Notes under the pieces: model-generated
What the model was told of the DNA's origin: nothing
Seen by the model: the letters and a program-made list of their open reading frames with translations, nothing else
Database searches by the model: none
Translations under genes and position numbers: made by a program
Assembly (NCBI RefSeq): GCF_902706285.1
Contig: NZ_CACSKD010000004.1
Coordinates: 124,001-188,000, forward strand
Direction of reading: 5' to 3'
Length of the DNA stretch: 64,000 nt
Source: Rhizobium sp. 18055
Lineage (GTDB): Bacteria; Pseudomonadota; Alphaproteobacteria; Rhizobiales; Rhizobiaceae
In this document: one piece after another, positions 46,010 to 55,371 of the stretch
How positions within the stretch are numbered: position 1 is the stretch's first letter
How the letters are laid out: the number at the start of each line of letters is the position of its first letter

Positions 46010-47485
46010 TCACGCTGCTCCGCGTTCGGTGCCGTGTGGATCGGCAATTATTGGCCAGATGTCTTTTCGGGCGCGCCGGTAGGGCGTCTTGGCGGGATTG
46101 TTGGGGTAGGGGGTTCCGGCGGCGCAGTAGATGATCTCGGAGGCGATCTTCGAGAAGGATGCGAAGAAGTGGTTGGTCGACTTGATCACCAGGATCTTCT
46201 TCGCCTCGGGATCGATGCCCATGACCGAAAACAGGCTTGGATCGAAACTCTGCGCCCGCGTCGAGTTCAAGATGATGTCGATGCCATCAAGCACGATATG
46301 GGCGGCATCGCCAAACGGCGCGAAGCTCTCGCCAAAGCGCATCTCGGCATTCGGCACGATCTTGATGACCTTGACGAAGCCGTCGATCGGGTCGCCGGTG
46401 CCGGGCGCGGACTTGGCGCCGAAGCGCAGCGGAATCTCGGCGCCTTCGCCGGCCGCCATGCAGATCTGCACCGCCATCGGGTCCCAGATCGTGCCGATTG
46501 CCGTATCCTTGACGCCGCGCGCCAAAAGTTCGCCGAGCAGAACGGTGGCATCGCCCGCCGTGCCGCCGCCGGGATTGTCCCACATGTCGGCAATGACAAC
46601 GGGCCAGGTTGTCGCTTCAAGCGCTTCGGTGACAGCCTGCTTTTCGTCGATCTGCGGCATCATGAAGGTGCCGCGCCTGGCAAACAGCTCCATGCCGAGT
46701 TCGCGTGCCAGTGCGTCACCTTTTTCCTGCCGGTCGTTGGTGACGACGAGAAGCTTGGTGCCCATTTCGGGCACGTCGCCGGCCATGAAGCCGTGGACGA
46801 CCGAAATGGACAGAATATCCGCATCGTCCCGTTCGATCTGCATGATCTTGTCGACGAAGGAGCGCATCGGATCGCGCGACGTCGGGAACACGTCGATCAT
46901 CCGGCAATCGAACATAGACATCACCGGCTTCACCCGGCCTTCCAGCGTATCGACCGCGATCTGCCAGAGATCTTCGGCACGATCGACAAAATCCGTATGC
47001 GGGAATTCCTTGAAGTAGACGAAGGCATTGGCCGCCGCGAAACGCTTGGCGGTCAGGTGGCTGTGCGGGTCGAGTTCGGCGAAAACAGGAACGTCCGGCC
47101 CGACGATCTCGCGCACCCGCGCCAGAAGATCGCCTTCGGTATCCTCGTAGCCGGCAGCGACCATGGCGCCGTGCAGGCCGAGCACGACCGCATCCACCGG
47201 CATCGCGGCCTTCAACTGGCCAAGCACCTCGTCGCGCAGACCTTCATAGGTGGTGCGGCTGACCAGCCCGGCCGGATCTGCCCAGGTGGCTGTCCCCTCG
47301 ATCAAGGTCCAGCCCTTCTTGGCGCAGACCTGTCGACCTACCGTGATCGGCGCGGTGCAGAGCGTCGGCGTTTCCGGATGCTCGCCCGGAGGTGCGTAAA
47401 GCGATGCTTCAAAAGCGCGCCGGTCGACGCAGATGGGAGAAAAGGTATTGGTCTCGGTTGCGAGAGCCGCCGTGAAAATCCGCAA
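46010..47485 (-). CDS. M81 family metallopeptidase (MlrC-like), copy 1
   Basis: A 491-aa homologue of MlrC, the peptidase that cleaves linearised microcystin. Expected metal-site motifs are FTAALATETNTFSP at the start, ELDPHSHLTAKR (most relatives have DLHANVS), EFPHTDF and ADMWDNPGGGTAGD. The start is TTG 47485 with AAGG eight bases upstream; no ATG is better placed. It sits between the NTF2-like and D-threonine aldolase genes on the minus strand with very short gaps. A second, diverged M81 gene lies at 52145. Likely role: hydrolysis of an unusual peptide or amide. Confidence 0.9.
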   Translation of the reverse strand: MRIFTAALATETNTFSPICVDRRAFEASLYAPPGEHPETPTLCTAPITVGRQVCAKKGWTLIEGTATWADPAGLVSRTTYEGLRDEVLGQLKAAMPVDAVVLGLHGAMVAAGYEDTEGDLLARVREIVGPDVPVFAELDPHSHLTAKRFAAANAFVYFKEFPHTDFVDRAEDLWQIAVDTLEGRVKPVMSMFDCRMIDVFPTSRDPMRSFVDKIMQIERDDADILSISVVHGFMAGDVPEMGTKLLVVTNDRQEKGDALARELGMELFARRGTFMMPQIDEKQAVTEALEATTWPVVIADMWDNPGGGTAGDATVLLGELLARGVKDTAIGTIWDPMAVQICMAAGEGAEIPLRFGAKSAPGTGDPIDGFVKVIKIVPNAEMRFGESFAPFGDAAHIVLDGIDIILNSTRAQSFDPSLFSVMGIDPEAKKILVIKSTNHFFASFSKIASEIIYCAAGTPYPNNPAKTPYRRARKDIWPIIADPHGTERGAA

Positions 47486-47505
47486 GGTTTCGGCCTTTGT
47501 GTTGA

Positions 47506-47991
47506 TCAGCCCATCGGGTTCGGAAGATAACCGGTGAAACCGCAGATCTTCCAGCGACCTTCATGCAGGCGGCAATAATAGAGTGTCTGCCATTTCATCA
47601 CATCGCGGCTGCCATCGGCCTTGGCGATGCCGCCGTCGAACTTCTTGCGCACCAGCGCCATGTCGCCTTCGATCTCGATGTCTTCGAGCGTCGTGGTGGT
47701 GAAAATCGCGGTGCGGGTGTCTTCGGCAAAAGACTGGGTCGCGAAGTCCTTTGCCTGGCGAACCCATTCGTCGCGGTAGGCAGAAAGCGAGGGAAACGCC
47801 AGGCGCCACTTGTCGGGGCTCACATCCTTGCGACCATCAATGCCGATAAAGCCATCTTCGACGAAATCATGCTCGACCATCGACCAGTCGGCGGCCAGAA
47901 AGGCGTCGATGTCACGGGAAACAAGCATCTCCCAGATCGAGTGGCGGGCGACATCGGCAGCGGGGAAGGGGTTCTGGAAAGGATCGCGCAT
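47506..47991 (-). CDS. NTF2-like (SnoaL-type) small protein
   Basis: A 161-aa protein with the cone-like alpha+beta pattern of the NTF2/SnoaL superfamily (RHSIWEMLVSRDIDAFLAADWSMVEHDF and a C-terminal W-K-I-C-G-F-T-G strand). Members include isomerases, hydrolases and dehydratases, and some have no catalytic role. ATG 47991 with GGGAAC four bases away is preferred to ATG 48018, which has no ribosome binding site. It is first in the minus-strand part of the catabolic block, divergent from the RidA gene over 110 bp. Confidence 0.75.
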   Translation of the reverse strand: MRDPFQNPFPAADVARHSIWEMLVSRDIDAFLAADWSMVEHDFVEDGFIGIDGRKDVSPDKWRLAFPSLSAYRDEWVRQAKDFATQSFAEDTRTAIFTTTTLEDIEIEGDMALVRKKFDGGIAKADGSRDVMKWQTLYYCRLHEGRWKICGFTGYLPNPMG

Positions 47992-48075
47992 AGTGTTCCC
48001 GATTGAAATTCTTTTCATGAATGACGTTTTTCGCTGGTCAAATTCCGCTTAATATGGTCACTTGTCAACTTATCA

Positions 48076-48089
48076 CGAAAATAATTTGC
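48076..48089. promoter_or_regulatory. GAAAATAATTT box in the divergent promoter region
   Basis: CGAAAATAATTTGC in the gap between the NTF2-like and RidA genes resembles the boxes at 38939-38953 and 39011-39025 upstream of the sugar importer. It may be a half-conserved RpiR operator. Confidence is low because the region is AT-rich in general. Confidence 0.3.
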
Positions 48090-48101
48090 AAGGATCGGTC
48101 A

Positions 48102-48491
48102 ATGTCCATCAAGCGTTATGGCACGGTTCAACAGGGTGCAGGCGGCAAGCCACTCCCGTTTGCCCGCGCTGTCGAAGCCGACGGCTGGCTTTATGTTTCG
48201 GGTCAGGTTGCCATGGAAAATGGCGAGATCATCGACGGAAACATCGTCGCACAGACTCATAAGACAATCCAGAACGTGCTCGCGATCCTTGAGGAAGCTG
48301 GCTACGGCGTTGAAGATGTCGTGCGTTGCGGCGTCTGGCTGGATGATCCGCGCGATTTCTGGAGCTTCAACGGCATCTACCAGCAGTATTTCGGCGAGCA
48401 TCCGCCAGCGCGCGCCTGCGTGCAATCGTCGATGATGGTCGATTGCAAGGTGGAGATCGATTGCGTCGCCTATAAAGCGAAAGACAAATAG
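48102..48491 (+). CDS. RidA family protein
   Basis: A 129-aa protein of the RidA/YjgF/UK114 family, which deaminates reactive enamine and imine intermediates made by PLP enzymes. The arginine in ARACVQSSMMVD corresponds to the conserved active-site arginine. AAGGA upstream supports ATG 48102. It is the first gene of the plus-strand arm of the block. RidA next to a PLP-dependent D-amino acid enzyme makes sense because such enzymes release enamines. Confidence 0.88.
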   Translation: MSIKRYGTVQQGAGGKPLPFARAVEADGWLYVSGQVAMENGEIIDGNIVAQTHKTIQNVLAILEEAGYGVEDVVRCGVWLDDPRDFWSFNGIYQQYFGEHPPARACVQSSMMVDCKVEIDCVAYKAKDK

Positions 48492-48515
48492 CGCGACAGA
48501 CCAGGGGGACCGGGC

Positions 48516-49379
48516 ATGGATATTTTCTCGACATTGCAGGAAGAGAAGGCCCGGCTTTCGCCGTCGGAAACCCGTATCGCAGACATTCTGCTCAACGATT
48601 TCGAATTCGCGGTCAATGCCTCGATCATCGAGCTCGCCGAAAAGGCGGATGTCTCGCCCCCGACCGTCACACGTTTCTGCCGCCGCGTCGGTTGCGAGAG
48701 CTTTTCGGATTTCAAGGTTCAGCTTGCCCGCACCGCCTATGTCGGCATGCGCTATCTCCGGCCCGAGCCGAAGAGCCGCGATCCGGCCGACGTTGCGCAG
48801 GACATCATCACCAAGGCGCAGAATGCGCTGTTTCTCCTGCATCGTTCTCTGGATCTGGTCGCCATCGAAAAGGCCGCTGAAAAGCTCTCCAGGGCGGAGA
48901 TGATCTATGCCTTCGGTTCCGGCGGCAATTCCTCGATGATCGCCAGCGAACTTCAGAACCGCCTCTTCCGCTTCGGGCTCCATGTGATCGCAAGTTCCGA
49001 CCACAGCATGCAGCTGATGATGACGGCAGCGGCCAAGCCGACGCATGTGGTGATCGGCTCATCCTTCTCAGGGCGAAATGGCGAGCTGGTCCGCGCATTC
49101 TCGCTTGCTCGTGAAACCGGCGTGACCACCATAGCGCTGACGCAGGCCGACAGCCCCGTCGCCAAGGCTGCCGATATCGTCGTGCCGATCGATCTGGCGG
49201 AGGGAAACAATATCTTCCGGCCGACTTCGACGCGCATCGCCTATCTTGCTGCGGTCGATATTCTGGCCAGCCTCGTTGCCTACAACATACAGCCACAGGC
49301 GGCAGTCACGCTCCGCCGCATCAAACAACAACTCGTTGCCCACCGCGATGGCGATGACCGCCAGCTGCTCGGGGACTGA
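48516..49379 (+). CDS. MurR/RpiR family transcriptional regulator
   Basis: A 287-aa regulator with an N-terminal HTH_6 domain (about residues 1-77; LSPSETRIADILL, ADVSPPTVTRFCRRVG) and a C-terminal SIS sugar-phosphate-binding domain (about 120-255; IYAFGSGGNSSMIASELQNRLFRFG, SFSGRNGELV). RpiR proteins usually sense phosphorylated sugars or amino sugars such as N-acetylmuramic acid 6-phosphate. It lies inside the block with RidA 24 bp upstream and the dehydrogenase 27 bp downstream, so it probably controls this operon. Confidence 0.93.
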   Translation: MDIFSTLQEEKARLSPSETRIADILLNDFEFAVNASIIELAEKADVSPPTVTRFCRRVGCESFSDFKVQLARTAYVGMRYLRPEPKSRDPADVAQDIITKAQNALFLLHRSLDLVAIEKAAEKLSRAEMIYAFGSGGNSSMIASELQNRLFRFGLHVIASSDHSMQLMMTAAAKPTHVVIGSSFSGRNGELVRAFSLARETGVTTIALTQADSPVAKAADIVVPIDLAEGNNIFRPTSTRIAYLAAVDILASLVAYNIQPQAAVTLRRIKQQLVAHRDGDDRQLLGD

Positions 49380-49406
49380 GGAAATCATGTCAGGAAAGGA
49401 CGTAGA

Positions 49407-50183
49407 ATGACAAAATCGGTAGCGATCGTCACCGGCGCTGCAGGCGATATCGGCCGTGCCATCGCCAGCCGCCTTGCGGACGATCACGATGTCATCCTGC
49501 TTGTCGATATCGATGTTGCCGCCGCCGAAAAAGCGGCGCGCATGCTGGGTCCGGTCGAGCGCTTCGTGGCGGTCGGCTGCGACGTGACGGATGAGCGCAG
49601 CGTCGCCGAAATGGCCAGGAGCGCTGCAGCGCTCGGTGCGGTGAAAACGCTGGTGAACAATGCCGGTGCAGCGCGTGCCGTCAGCCTGCAGACGACGACG
49701 CCCGACGATTGGCGCGCCGACAATGCGCTGAACCTCGAAGCGCCGTTTCTGTGCTTCAGTGCGGTGGCCGACATGTTGAAGGCGACCCGGGGTTCGGTCG
49801 TCAACATTTCGTCGGTCAACGGCATGAGCGTTTTCGGCCACCCCGCCTACAGCGCCGCCAAGGCCGGCCTTCTTCATTTCACCAAGCTGGTGGCGGTCGA
49901 ATACGGCAAGTTCGGCATTCGCTCGAATGCCATCGCTCCCGGAACGGTTCGCACGCAGGCCTGGGAAGCCCGCGCTGCCGCCAATCCGAATGTGTTTGAG
50001 GAAGCGCGCCGCTGGTATCCGCTGCAGCGCGTTGCCGATCCTGTTGATGTTGCCAATGCCGTCGGTTTTCTCGCCAGTGCGCAGGCAAGCGCCATCTCGG
50101 GTGTATGCCTGCCCGTCGATTGCGGCCTGACCGCCGGACAGGCGGAACTCGCCCGCACCTTCTCCCAATCCGCCGACTACTGA
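49407..50183 (+). CDS. SDR family oxidoreductase
   Basis: A 258-aa classical short-chain dehydrogenase. The nucleotide motif is TGAAGDIGRAIA, followed by NNAG, the catalytic serine in NISSVNG and the YSAAK tyrosine-lysine pair. The acidic end of the second strand (VDIDV) favours NAD over NADP. It lies between the RpiR and hexosaminidase genes in the same operon. The substrate is likely a sugar or hydroxy-acid intermediate. Confidence 0.9.
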   Translation: MTKSVAIVTGAAGDIGRAIASRLADDHDVILLVDIDVAAAEKAARMLGPVERFVAVGCDVTDERSVAEMARSAAALGAVKTLVNNAGAARAVSLQTTTPDDWRADNALNLEAPFLCFSAVADMLKATRGSVVNISSVNGMSVFGHPAYSAAKAGLLHFTKLVAVEYGKFGIRSNAIAPGTVRTQAWEARAAANPNVFEEARRWYPLQRVADPVDVANAVGFLASAQASAISGVCLPVDCGLTAGQAELARTFSQSADY

Positions 50184-50215
50184 CCTACTAAAGAAGAATA
50201 ATGAGAGGAACTGAT

Positions 50216-52135
50216 ATGGAACGCGTTTCCTATCGCCTGGAAAGCACGTGGCAAGCGGACGGTGGTCCGAACGGCCGCTTTACGTTTACCCTTTTCAACC
50301 TGTCGGACGCACCGCTGGCCGGCTTCAAGATCGTTTATACGTCGCTGACCCGCGTGATCGACCAGAAGGCTTGCGAGAACGCGATCTTCCTGCGCCGAAA
50401 CGCGAATTTCCACGAATTTGCACCACCGGCCGGCCTTTCGATCGCACCCGGCAAGAGCTGGACCTTCACGGTCAGCGGTCTGCATCGCCCCGCCAAGCAC
50501 TGCACGGATGGCGCAAAGTCTGCCTACGTGACGCTTGATAATGGCGAGCATATCGACGTTGCCGTGTCCGATCTCCTGCTTGAAAACCGCGTGAGCGAGC
50601 CGCCACCGGTGCTGCTGCCGGAAGGCAAGCTCGACCTCCCCTTCGCCCTGCAGCCGTGGCCGGCCGAGATCGACGCCATGCCCGGCGATGGGTTCCCTGT
50701 CGTGCTTTATCCGGCTGCCGGCTCGTCTGCGGATGAGCTGCGCGCCATGTCGACGGTCACCTCGCTGGTGCGTCGCCTGTTCGAAAGCGCTCACGCGCCG
50801 TTCAACCTGCAGTCTTCTCCGCAAGGACGTGCGCTCAGCTTCAAGGCCGACCCGTCGATTGCAGCTGAAGGCTACAAGCTGACCTTCGCGGCCGATGAAA
50901 TCACGCTTGCTTACGCCGACGCCGCCGGCCGCCAGTATGGCCTGACATCGTTGGCACAGCTGCTCGAGGGCGCGCGCAGCGAGCCCAACACCTTCCGCTT
51001 CCCTGATGCCGGCACGATATCGGACAAGCCGCGCTATGGCTGGCGCGGATGCCATCTCGATGTGTCCCGCCAGTTCTATCCCGCTGCCGACATCAAGCGG
51101 CTGATCGACATCCTCGCCTGGCTCAAGCTCAACATCTTCCATTGGCACCTGACCGATGACGAGGCCTGGCGCCTGGAGATCAAAGCCTATCCTGAGCTGA
51201 CGACGACGGGCATCCTGCGCGGTCCGGATGAGCCGCTTCTGCCGCAGCTCGGCAACGGCGCCGAACCGGTTGGCGGCTTCTATTCGCAGGTCGATGTTCG
51301 CGAGATCGTTGCCCATGCGTTGGCCCTCAGTGTAGAGGTCGTCCCTGAGATCGATATCCCCGGCCACAATGCAGCAACGCTGGTGGCGCTGCCGGAACTC
51401 AACGACGGCCAGGAAGCGCCCGACAGCTATCACTCGGTGCAGGGCTATCCGAACAACGCGCTGAACCCCGCGATCCCGCTGACCTACGAGTTCCTCGAAA
51501 AGGTGCTCGACGAGATGGTTGAGCTCTTCCCGTCAGCCTACATCCATATCGGTGGCGACGAAGTGGCGAACGGTTCCTGGCTTGCCTCGCCGCTCGCCAA
51601 GAAGCTGATGGAACAGGAGGGTATCTCAGGCACGTTTGCGCTGCAGTCCTACTTCCTGAAGCATATCAAGGACATGCTGAACGCGCGCGGCCGCAAGCTG
51701 GCCGGTTGGAACGAAGTCGCCCATGGCGGCGGCGTTGCCGCCAAGGACACGCTGCTGATGGCCTGGGAAAACCCTGAGGTCGGCATCGATCTCGCCAGGC
51801 AAGGCTACGAAGTCGTCATGACGCCAGGCCAGGCCTACTATCTCGACATGGTGCAGGCGGAAGCCTTCCAGGAGCCGGGCGCGAGCTGGGCAGGCACCGT
51901 GCCGCCGGAACATACCTATGGCTACGAGGCTGAAGGCGATTTTCCGGAAGAGCTGAAGGACAAGATGAAGGGCGTTCAGGCCTGCATCTGGTCGGAGCAC
52001 TTCCTGTCGCGCGGCTATTTCAACCGTCTGGTCTTCCCGCGACTGCCGGCAATCGCCGAAGCCGCCTGGACGCCGAAGGCACAGAAGGACTGGCATCGTT
52101 TTGCCGCCATCGTGCCGCTAAGCCCGAAACTGTAG
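50216..52135 (+). CDS. Beta-N-acetylhexosaminidase (GH20)
   Basis: A 639-aa glycoside hydrolase family 20 enzyme. It has an N-terminal carbohydrate-binding-like region, then the GH20b domain (GYKLTFAADEITLAYADAAGRQYGLTSLAQLL) and the catalytic barrel (GCHLDVSRQFYP, FHWHLTDDEAWRLEI) with the Asp-Glu pair D448-E449 in HIGGDEVANG. No signal peptide is visible, so it probably acts in the cytoplasm on imported compounds. AGAGGAA supports ATG 50216. It releases terminal GlcNAc or GalNAc from glycans, chito-oligosaccharides or muropeptides. Confidence 0.93.
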   Translation: MERVSYRLESTWQADGGPNGRFTFTLFNLSDAPLAGFKIVYTSLTRVIDQKACENAIFLRRNANFHEFAPPAGLSIAPGKSWTFTVSGLHRPAKHCTDGAKSAYVTLDNGEHIDVAVSDLLLENRVSEPPPVLLPEGKLDLPFALQPWPAEIDAMPGDGFPVVLYPAAGSSADELRAMSTVTSLVRRLFESAHAPFNLQSSPQGRALSFKADPSIAAEGYKLTFAADEITLAYADAAGRQYGLTSLAQLLEGARSEPNTFRFPDAGTISDKPRYGWRGCHLDVSRQFYPAADIKRLIDILAWLKLNIFHWHLTDDEAWRLEIKAYPELTTTGILRGPDEPLLPQLGNGAEPVGGFYSQVDVREIVAHALALSVEVVPEIDIPGHNAATLVALPELNDGQEAPDSYHSVQGYPNNALNPAIPLTYEFLEKVLDEMVELFPSAYIHIGGDEVANGSWLASPLAKKLMEQEGISGTFALQSYFLKHIKDMLNARGRKLAGWNEVAHGGGVAAKDTLLMAWENPEVGIDLARQGYEVVMTPGQAYYLDMVQAEAFQEPGASWAGTVPPEHTYGYEAEGDFPEELKDKMKGVQACIWSEHFLSRGYFNRLVFPRLPAIAEAAWTPKAQKDWHRFAAIVPLSPKL

Positions 52136-52144
52136 GTGATGACA

Positions 52145-53581
52145 ATGCGGATCGCTGTTGGTGGAATTCATACGGAATGCAGCACCTATTCCCCGGTGCT
52201 GATGGCTGTCGAGGATTTCCGCGTCATGCGCGGTGCCGATCTCCTCGGTGCCGAGTATTTCAACTTTCTGAAGGCGGACGGTGTCGAACACCTGCCGCTT
52301 CTCCATGCCCGGGCTGTTCCGGGCGGCCCCGTTTCAAGAGTTGCCTACGAGGCGTTCAAGGGCGAGTTTCTCGATCTCCTCAAAGCCGCTCTGCCGCTCG
52401 ACGGGCTTTACCTCGCCATGCATGGCGCGATGAATGTCGAAGGCATGGACGATGCGGAAGGCGACTGGATCTCGGCTGCGCGTGCCGTCGTCGGGCCGGA
52501 TGTTATCGTCGCCGCAAGCTATGATCTGCACGGCAATGTCAGCCAGAGGATCATTGATCAGCTCGATATCTTCGCCGGCTACCGAACGGCGCCGCATATC
52601 GATGTCCGCGAAAGCATGGTGCGCGCCTGGTCGATGCTGATCGATGCGCTGAAGAGCGGCAAGCGGCCGGGCGTTGCCTGGGCGCCGGTGCCGGTTCTGT
52701 GGCCGGGCGAGCGCACCTCCACCGAAGACCAGCCGGCAAAGGGCCTCTATGACGTCCTGCCCGCCTTCGATTGTCGCGATGGCGTCCTCGACGCCAATCT
52801 GATGGTCGGTTATGTCTGGGCGGATGAGCCGCGGGCGACCGCCTGCGCTGTCATCACCGGCTCGGACAAGGCCGCTGCGGCGAAGGCTGCGGAAGAGATC
52901 GCGCTCTCCTACTGGAATGCGCGCGAGGAATTCCGCTTCGGTCCCGTCACCGGACCTCTCGACGATATGCTTGATATCGCCGAGAAGGCGGACACCTTGC
53001 CTGTCATCCTCGCCGATTCCGCCGACAATCCGACCGGCGGCGGCGTCGGCGATCGTGCCGATGTGCTGAATGCGCTGATCGCCCGTGGCTTTGACGGCGC
53101 GCTGATCGCCGGGATTACCGATCGCCCGGCCGTCGAAGCCTGCTTTGCCGCCGGCAAGGGCGCCAAAATCGCATTGACCATCGGCGGCAGCCTCGATCCG
53201 TCGAGCACGCCTGCCAAGGTCGAGGCCGAAGTGCTGGTGCTTGCAGATGCCGGCACACCTGCGGAGCGTCAGGCGGTCGTCAGGATCGGTGGCATCACCG
53301 TCGTCCTTGCGGCAAGACGCCGGCCCTATCACAATATTTCCGACTTCACCCTGCTTGGCCTCGATCCGGCATCGGTGCGTCTGCTTGCAGTCAAGTCCGG
53401 CTATCTGTCGCCGGAGCTGGCGCCGATCGCCAATCCGAACCTGATGGCGCTGACGCAAGGCGTCGTCAATCAGGATATCGAGGGACTGGTCAGCAACCGC
53501 CGTGCGCGGCCGGCCTTCCCCTTCGACCGGACCTTCGACTATCAACCGCAAGCGCGCTTCTCGGCGCGCTGGAAAGACTGA
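52145..53581 (+). CDS. M81 family metallopeptidase (MlrC-like), copy 2
   Basis: A 478-aa MlrC homologue, diverged from the copy at 46010. Motifs are GGIHTECSTYSP, SYDLHGNVSQR, YRTAPHIDV and ADSADNPTGGGVGD, closer to the usual family pattern than copy 1. AGGTGA placed six bases before ATG 52145 decides the start; GTG 52136 and ATG 52139 are alternatives. It follows the hexosaminidase stop by 9 bp. Two M81 enzymes in one block suggest stepwise cleavage of one peptide or two related ones. Confidence 0.9.
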   Translation: MRIAVGGIHTECSTYSPVLMAVEDFRVMRGADLLGAEYFNFLKADGVEHLPLLHARAVPGGPVSRVAYEAFKGEFLDLLKAALPLDGLYLAMHGAMNVEGMDDAEGDWISAARAVVGPDVIVAASYDLHGNVSQRIIDQLDIFAGYRTAPHIDVRESMVRAWSMLIDALKSGKRPGVAWAPVPVLWPGERTSTEDQPAKGLYDVLPAFDCRDGVLDANLMVGYVWADEPRATACAVITGSDKAAAAKAAEEIALSYWNAREEFRFGPVTGPLDDMLDIAEKADTLPVILADSADNPTGGGVGDRADVLNALIARGFDGALIAGITDRPAVEACFAAGKGAKIALTIGGSLDPSSTPAKVEAEVLVLADAGTPAERQAVVRIGGITVVLAARRRPYHNISDFTLLGLDPASVRLLAVKSGYLSPELAPIANPNLMALTQGVVNQDIEGLVSNRRARPAFPFDRTFDYQPQARFSARWKD

Positions 53582-53677
53582 CAACATTTCGACTTGGCAG
53601 GTTTCGGCGCTCCGCCGAACCTGCTAAGCCGCGATCGCCCGAGATGCGGGTGATTTGCCACTCCCGCGATTTCAATC

Positions 53678-54877
53678 ATGACCCGCTTCCTCCCCGATGT
53701 GTTCCGCAACCCGACGATCCGGGTTAGCATGCTTGCGATCTTCGCATTCGGCTTTGCCGGCGCTGCCACCTCGCCCTATCAATCCGTCGTCGGTATTCGC
53801 GAGCTCGGATTGAGCAATGGCCTCTATTCGGCGCTCATTTTTTCGGCCGCCGCCGTCAATGTAATCGTCAGCATCCTGCTCGGAAATCTGGCCGACCGGA
53901 TCGGCGAATACCGCACGATGATGCTTGCCGTCGCGATCTTCGGCATTCTCGGCTACGGCTCGATCTATGTGCTGCCGATGCAATCGACCTTCGTGGTCAG
54001 TGCGCTGCTGCTGCTGCCGATCTACGGTTCGCTCAATTCGCTGCTGTTTGCCAACGTGCGCCAGACCACCAGCGGAATGGCCCGCAATGATGTGGCGACG
54101 GTCAATTCGGGGGTCCGGGCGATGATATCGCTGTCCTGGGTCCTGGTGCCCGGCATCACCGGCGTGCTGTTGTCGAGATCCTCCAGCATGCTGCCGGCCT
54201 ATCTCTTCGCCGGTATTGCCTGCGCCGTCTGTTTCGGCCTGATTGCCGTCTTCCTGCCGCGCCAGAGCGGCACCGACAAGGCCGCAAGCCGGCACCTTTC
54301 CTATCTTGCAGCGCTCGGCGAGGTGGTCTCGCTGCCGGTGCTGGTCCGGGTGATGGCCGTTGCGTTGATCAGCTGCACGCTGCACGTCAACGGCGCCATC
54401 CTGCCGCTGATCGTCACCGGGGCCGCCCACGGCACCGTTGCCGATGTCGGTATCCTCGTCGGCATCGTCGCTTTCTTCGAGGTCGTCTTCATTCTGGTCT
54501 GGGGTCGGGCACAAAGGATGATGAGCCATGTGACGGCGCTGGCGATCGGCACCGTCATCTATGTCGTATATCTCGTACTGCTCGGATTTGCCTCGGCGCC
54601 CTGGCATATCTATTCGCTGACGCTGATCAGCGGCATCGGCGCTGCCGCGCTTATCAGCATTCCGATCACCTATCTGCAGGATCTGATTGCCGAACGCCCC
54701 GGGCTGGGCAGCGCGCTGATCTCCGTCAATATCTTCATCAGCGCCGGACTGAGCGCTCTGCTCTTTGCCATCGGCACGGCCATCAGCAGCTATTCCGGCA
54801 CGGCTTTCATCGGTGCTTTCGCCGGATTGGTCGGGCTGGGATTGCTGTTGTTCTTCGACGGCTTCAAGCGGCGATAA
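53678..54877 (+). CDS. MFS transporter, SetB-like sugar efflux family
   Basis: A 399-aa major facilitator with 12 predicted helices. The start (NPTIRVSMLAIFAFGFAGAATSPYQSVVGIRELGLSNGLYSALI) and the VRAMISLSWVLVPG segment match sugar efflux transporters of the SetA/SetB type. The loop 2-3 motif is NLADRIGEYR. It is last in the operon, 96 bp after the second peptidase gene. It may export a sugar by-product or act as an importer; direction cannot be read from sequence. Confidence 0.85.
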   Translation: MTRFLPDVFRNPTIRVSMLAIFAFGFAGAATSPYQSVVGIRELGLSNGLYSALIFSAAAVNVIVSILLGNLADRIGEYRTMMLAVAIFGILGYGSIYVLPMQSTFVVSALLLLPIYGSLNSLLFANVRQTTSGMARNDVATVNSGVRAMISLSWVLVPGITGVLLSRSSSMLPAYLFAGIACAVCFGLIAVFLPRQSGTDKAASRHLSYLAALGEVVSLPVLVRVMAVALISCTLHVNGAILPLIVTGAAHGTVADVGILVGIVAFFEVVFILVWGRAQRMMSHVTALAIGTVIYVVYLVLLGFASAPWHIYSLTLISGIGAAALISIPITYLQDLIAERPGLGSALISVNIFISAGLSALLFAIGTAISSYSGTAFIGAFAGLVGLGLLLFFDGFKRR

Positions 54878-55371
54878 AATTCATCTCTTTTGTTGGATGT
54901 TTCTCACGGTTGCTGAGCTTTAAACTATAAGTTTCTGGTATGTAGTCTCTGATATTTAGCGTTAACTAATTTAAAAGAAACCTGGAGTATTTAGGGGTAT
55001 TGAACTACGCACCTCCGACCAGGCTATCTGGCATTGGTGTGTAAGAAACTGATCTGCCGGCGCGACGCAAGTGATGCGCGATCAGGCAGGCAAGCTGGTT
55101 CCCAGACCGGAGCCCACCTCATCCGCCTGCTTGCACAACGGCTGGAGACACGGGCACGACATGCTCCAATGCCTGTCGCCTGGTGAACGAAGGTCCGTTC
55201 AAGTCTGCGAGCACATTCAGAAACTGCGGCGAATGCCAATGCTTGCCTTGAGTCTTCTTTTCCCGGGGCTGGGACGAGATCGTCTGTCGAGCGCTATCGG
55301 CGCGAACTCTCATTCTTCGCGACTTTTCGCGATTGGGCGCAAGCTTTCTGCCATGCTGGGGAGGGATTCCA
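54878..55371. other. Intergenic region upstream of the LuxR-type gene
   Basis: About 490 bp without a supported gene. The first 130 bp are strongly AT-rich and may hold the promoter of the LuxR-type regulator. I see no clear repeat or RNA structure. Confidence 0.4.

Noticed and set aside
45896..47530. 544-codon plus-strand open frame opposite the M81 peptidase
   Set aside because: The opposite strand encodes a full-length M81 protein with its motifs; this frame does not.
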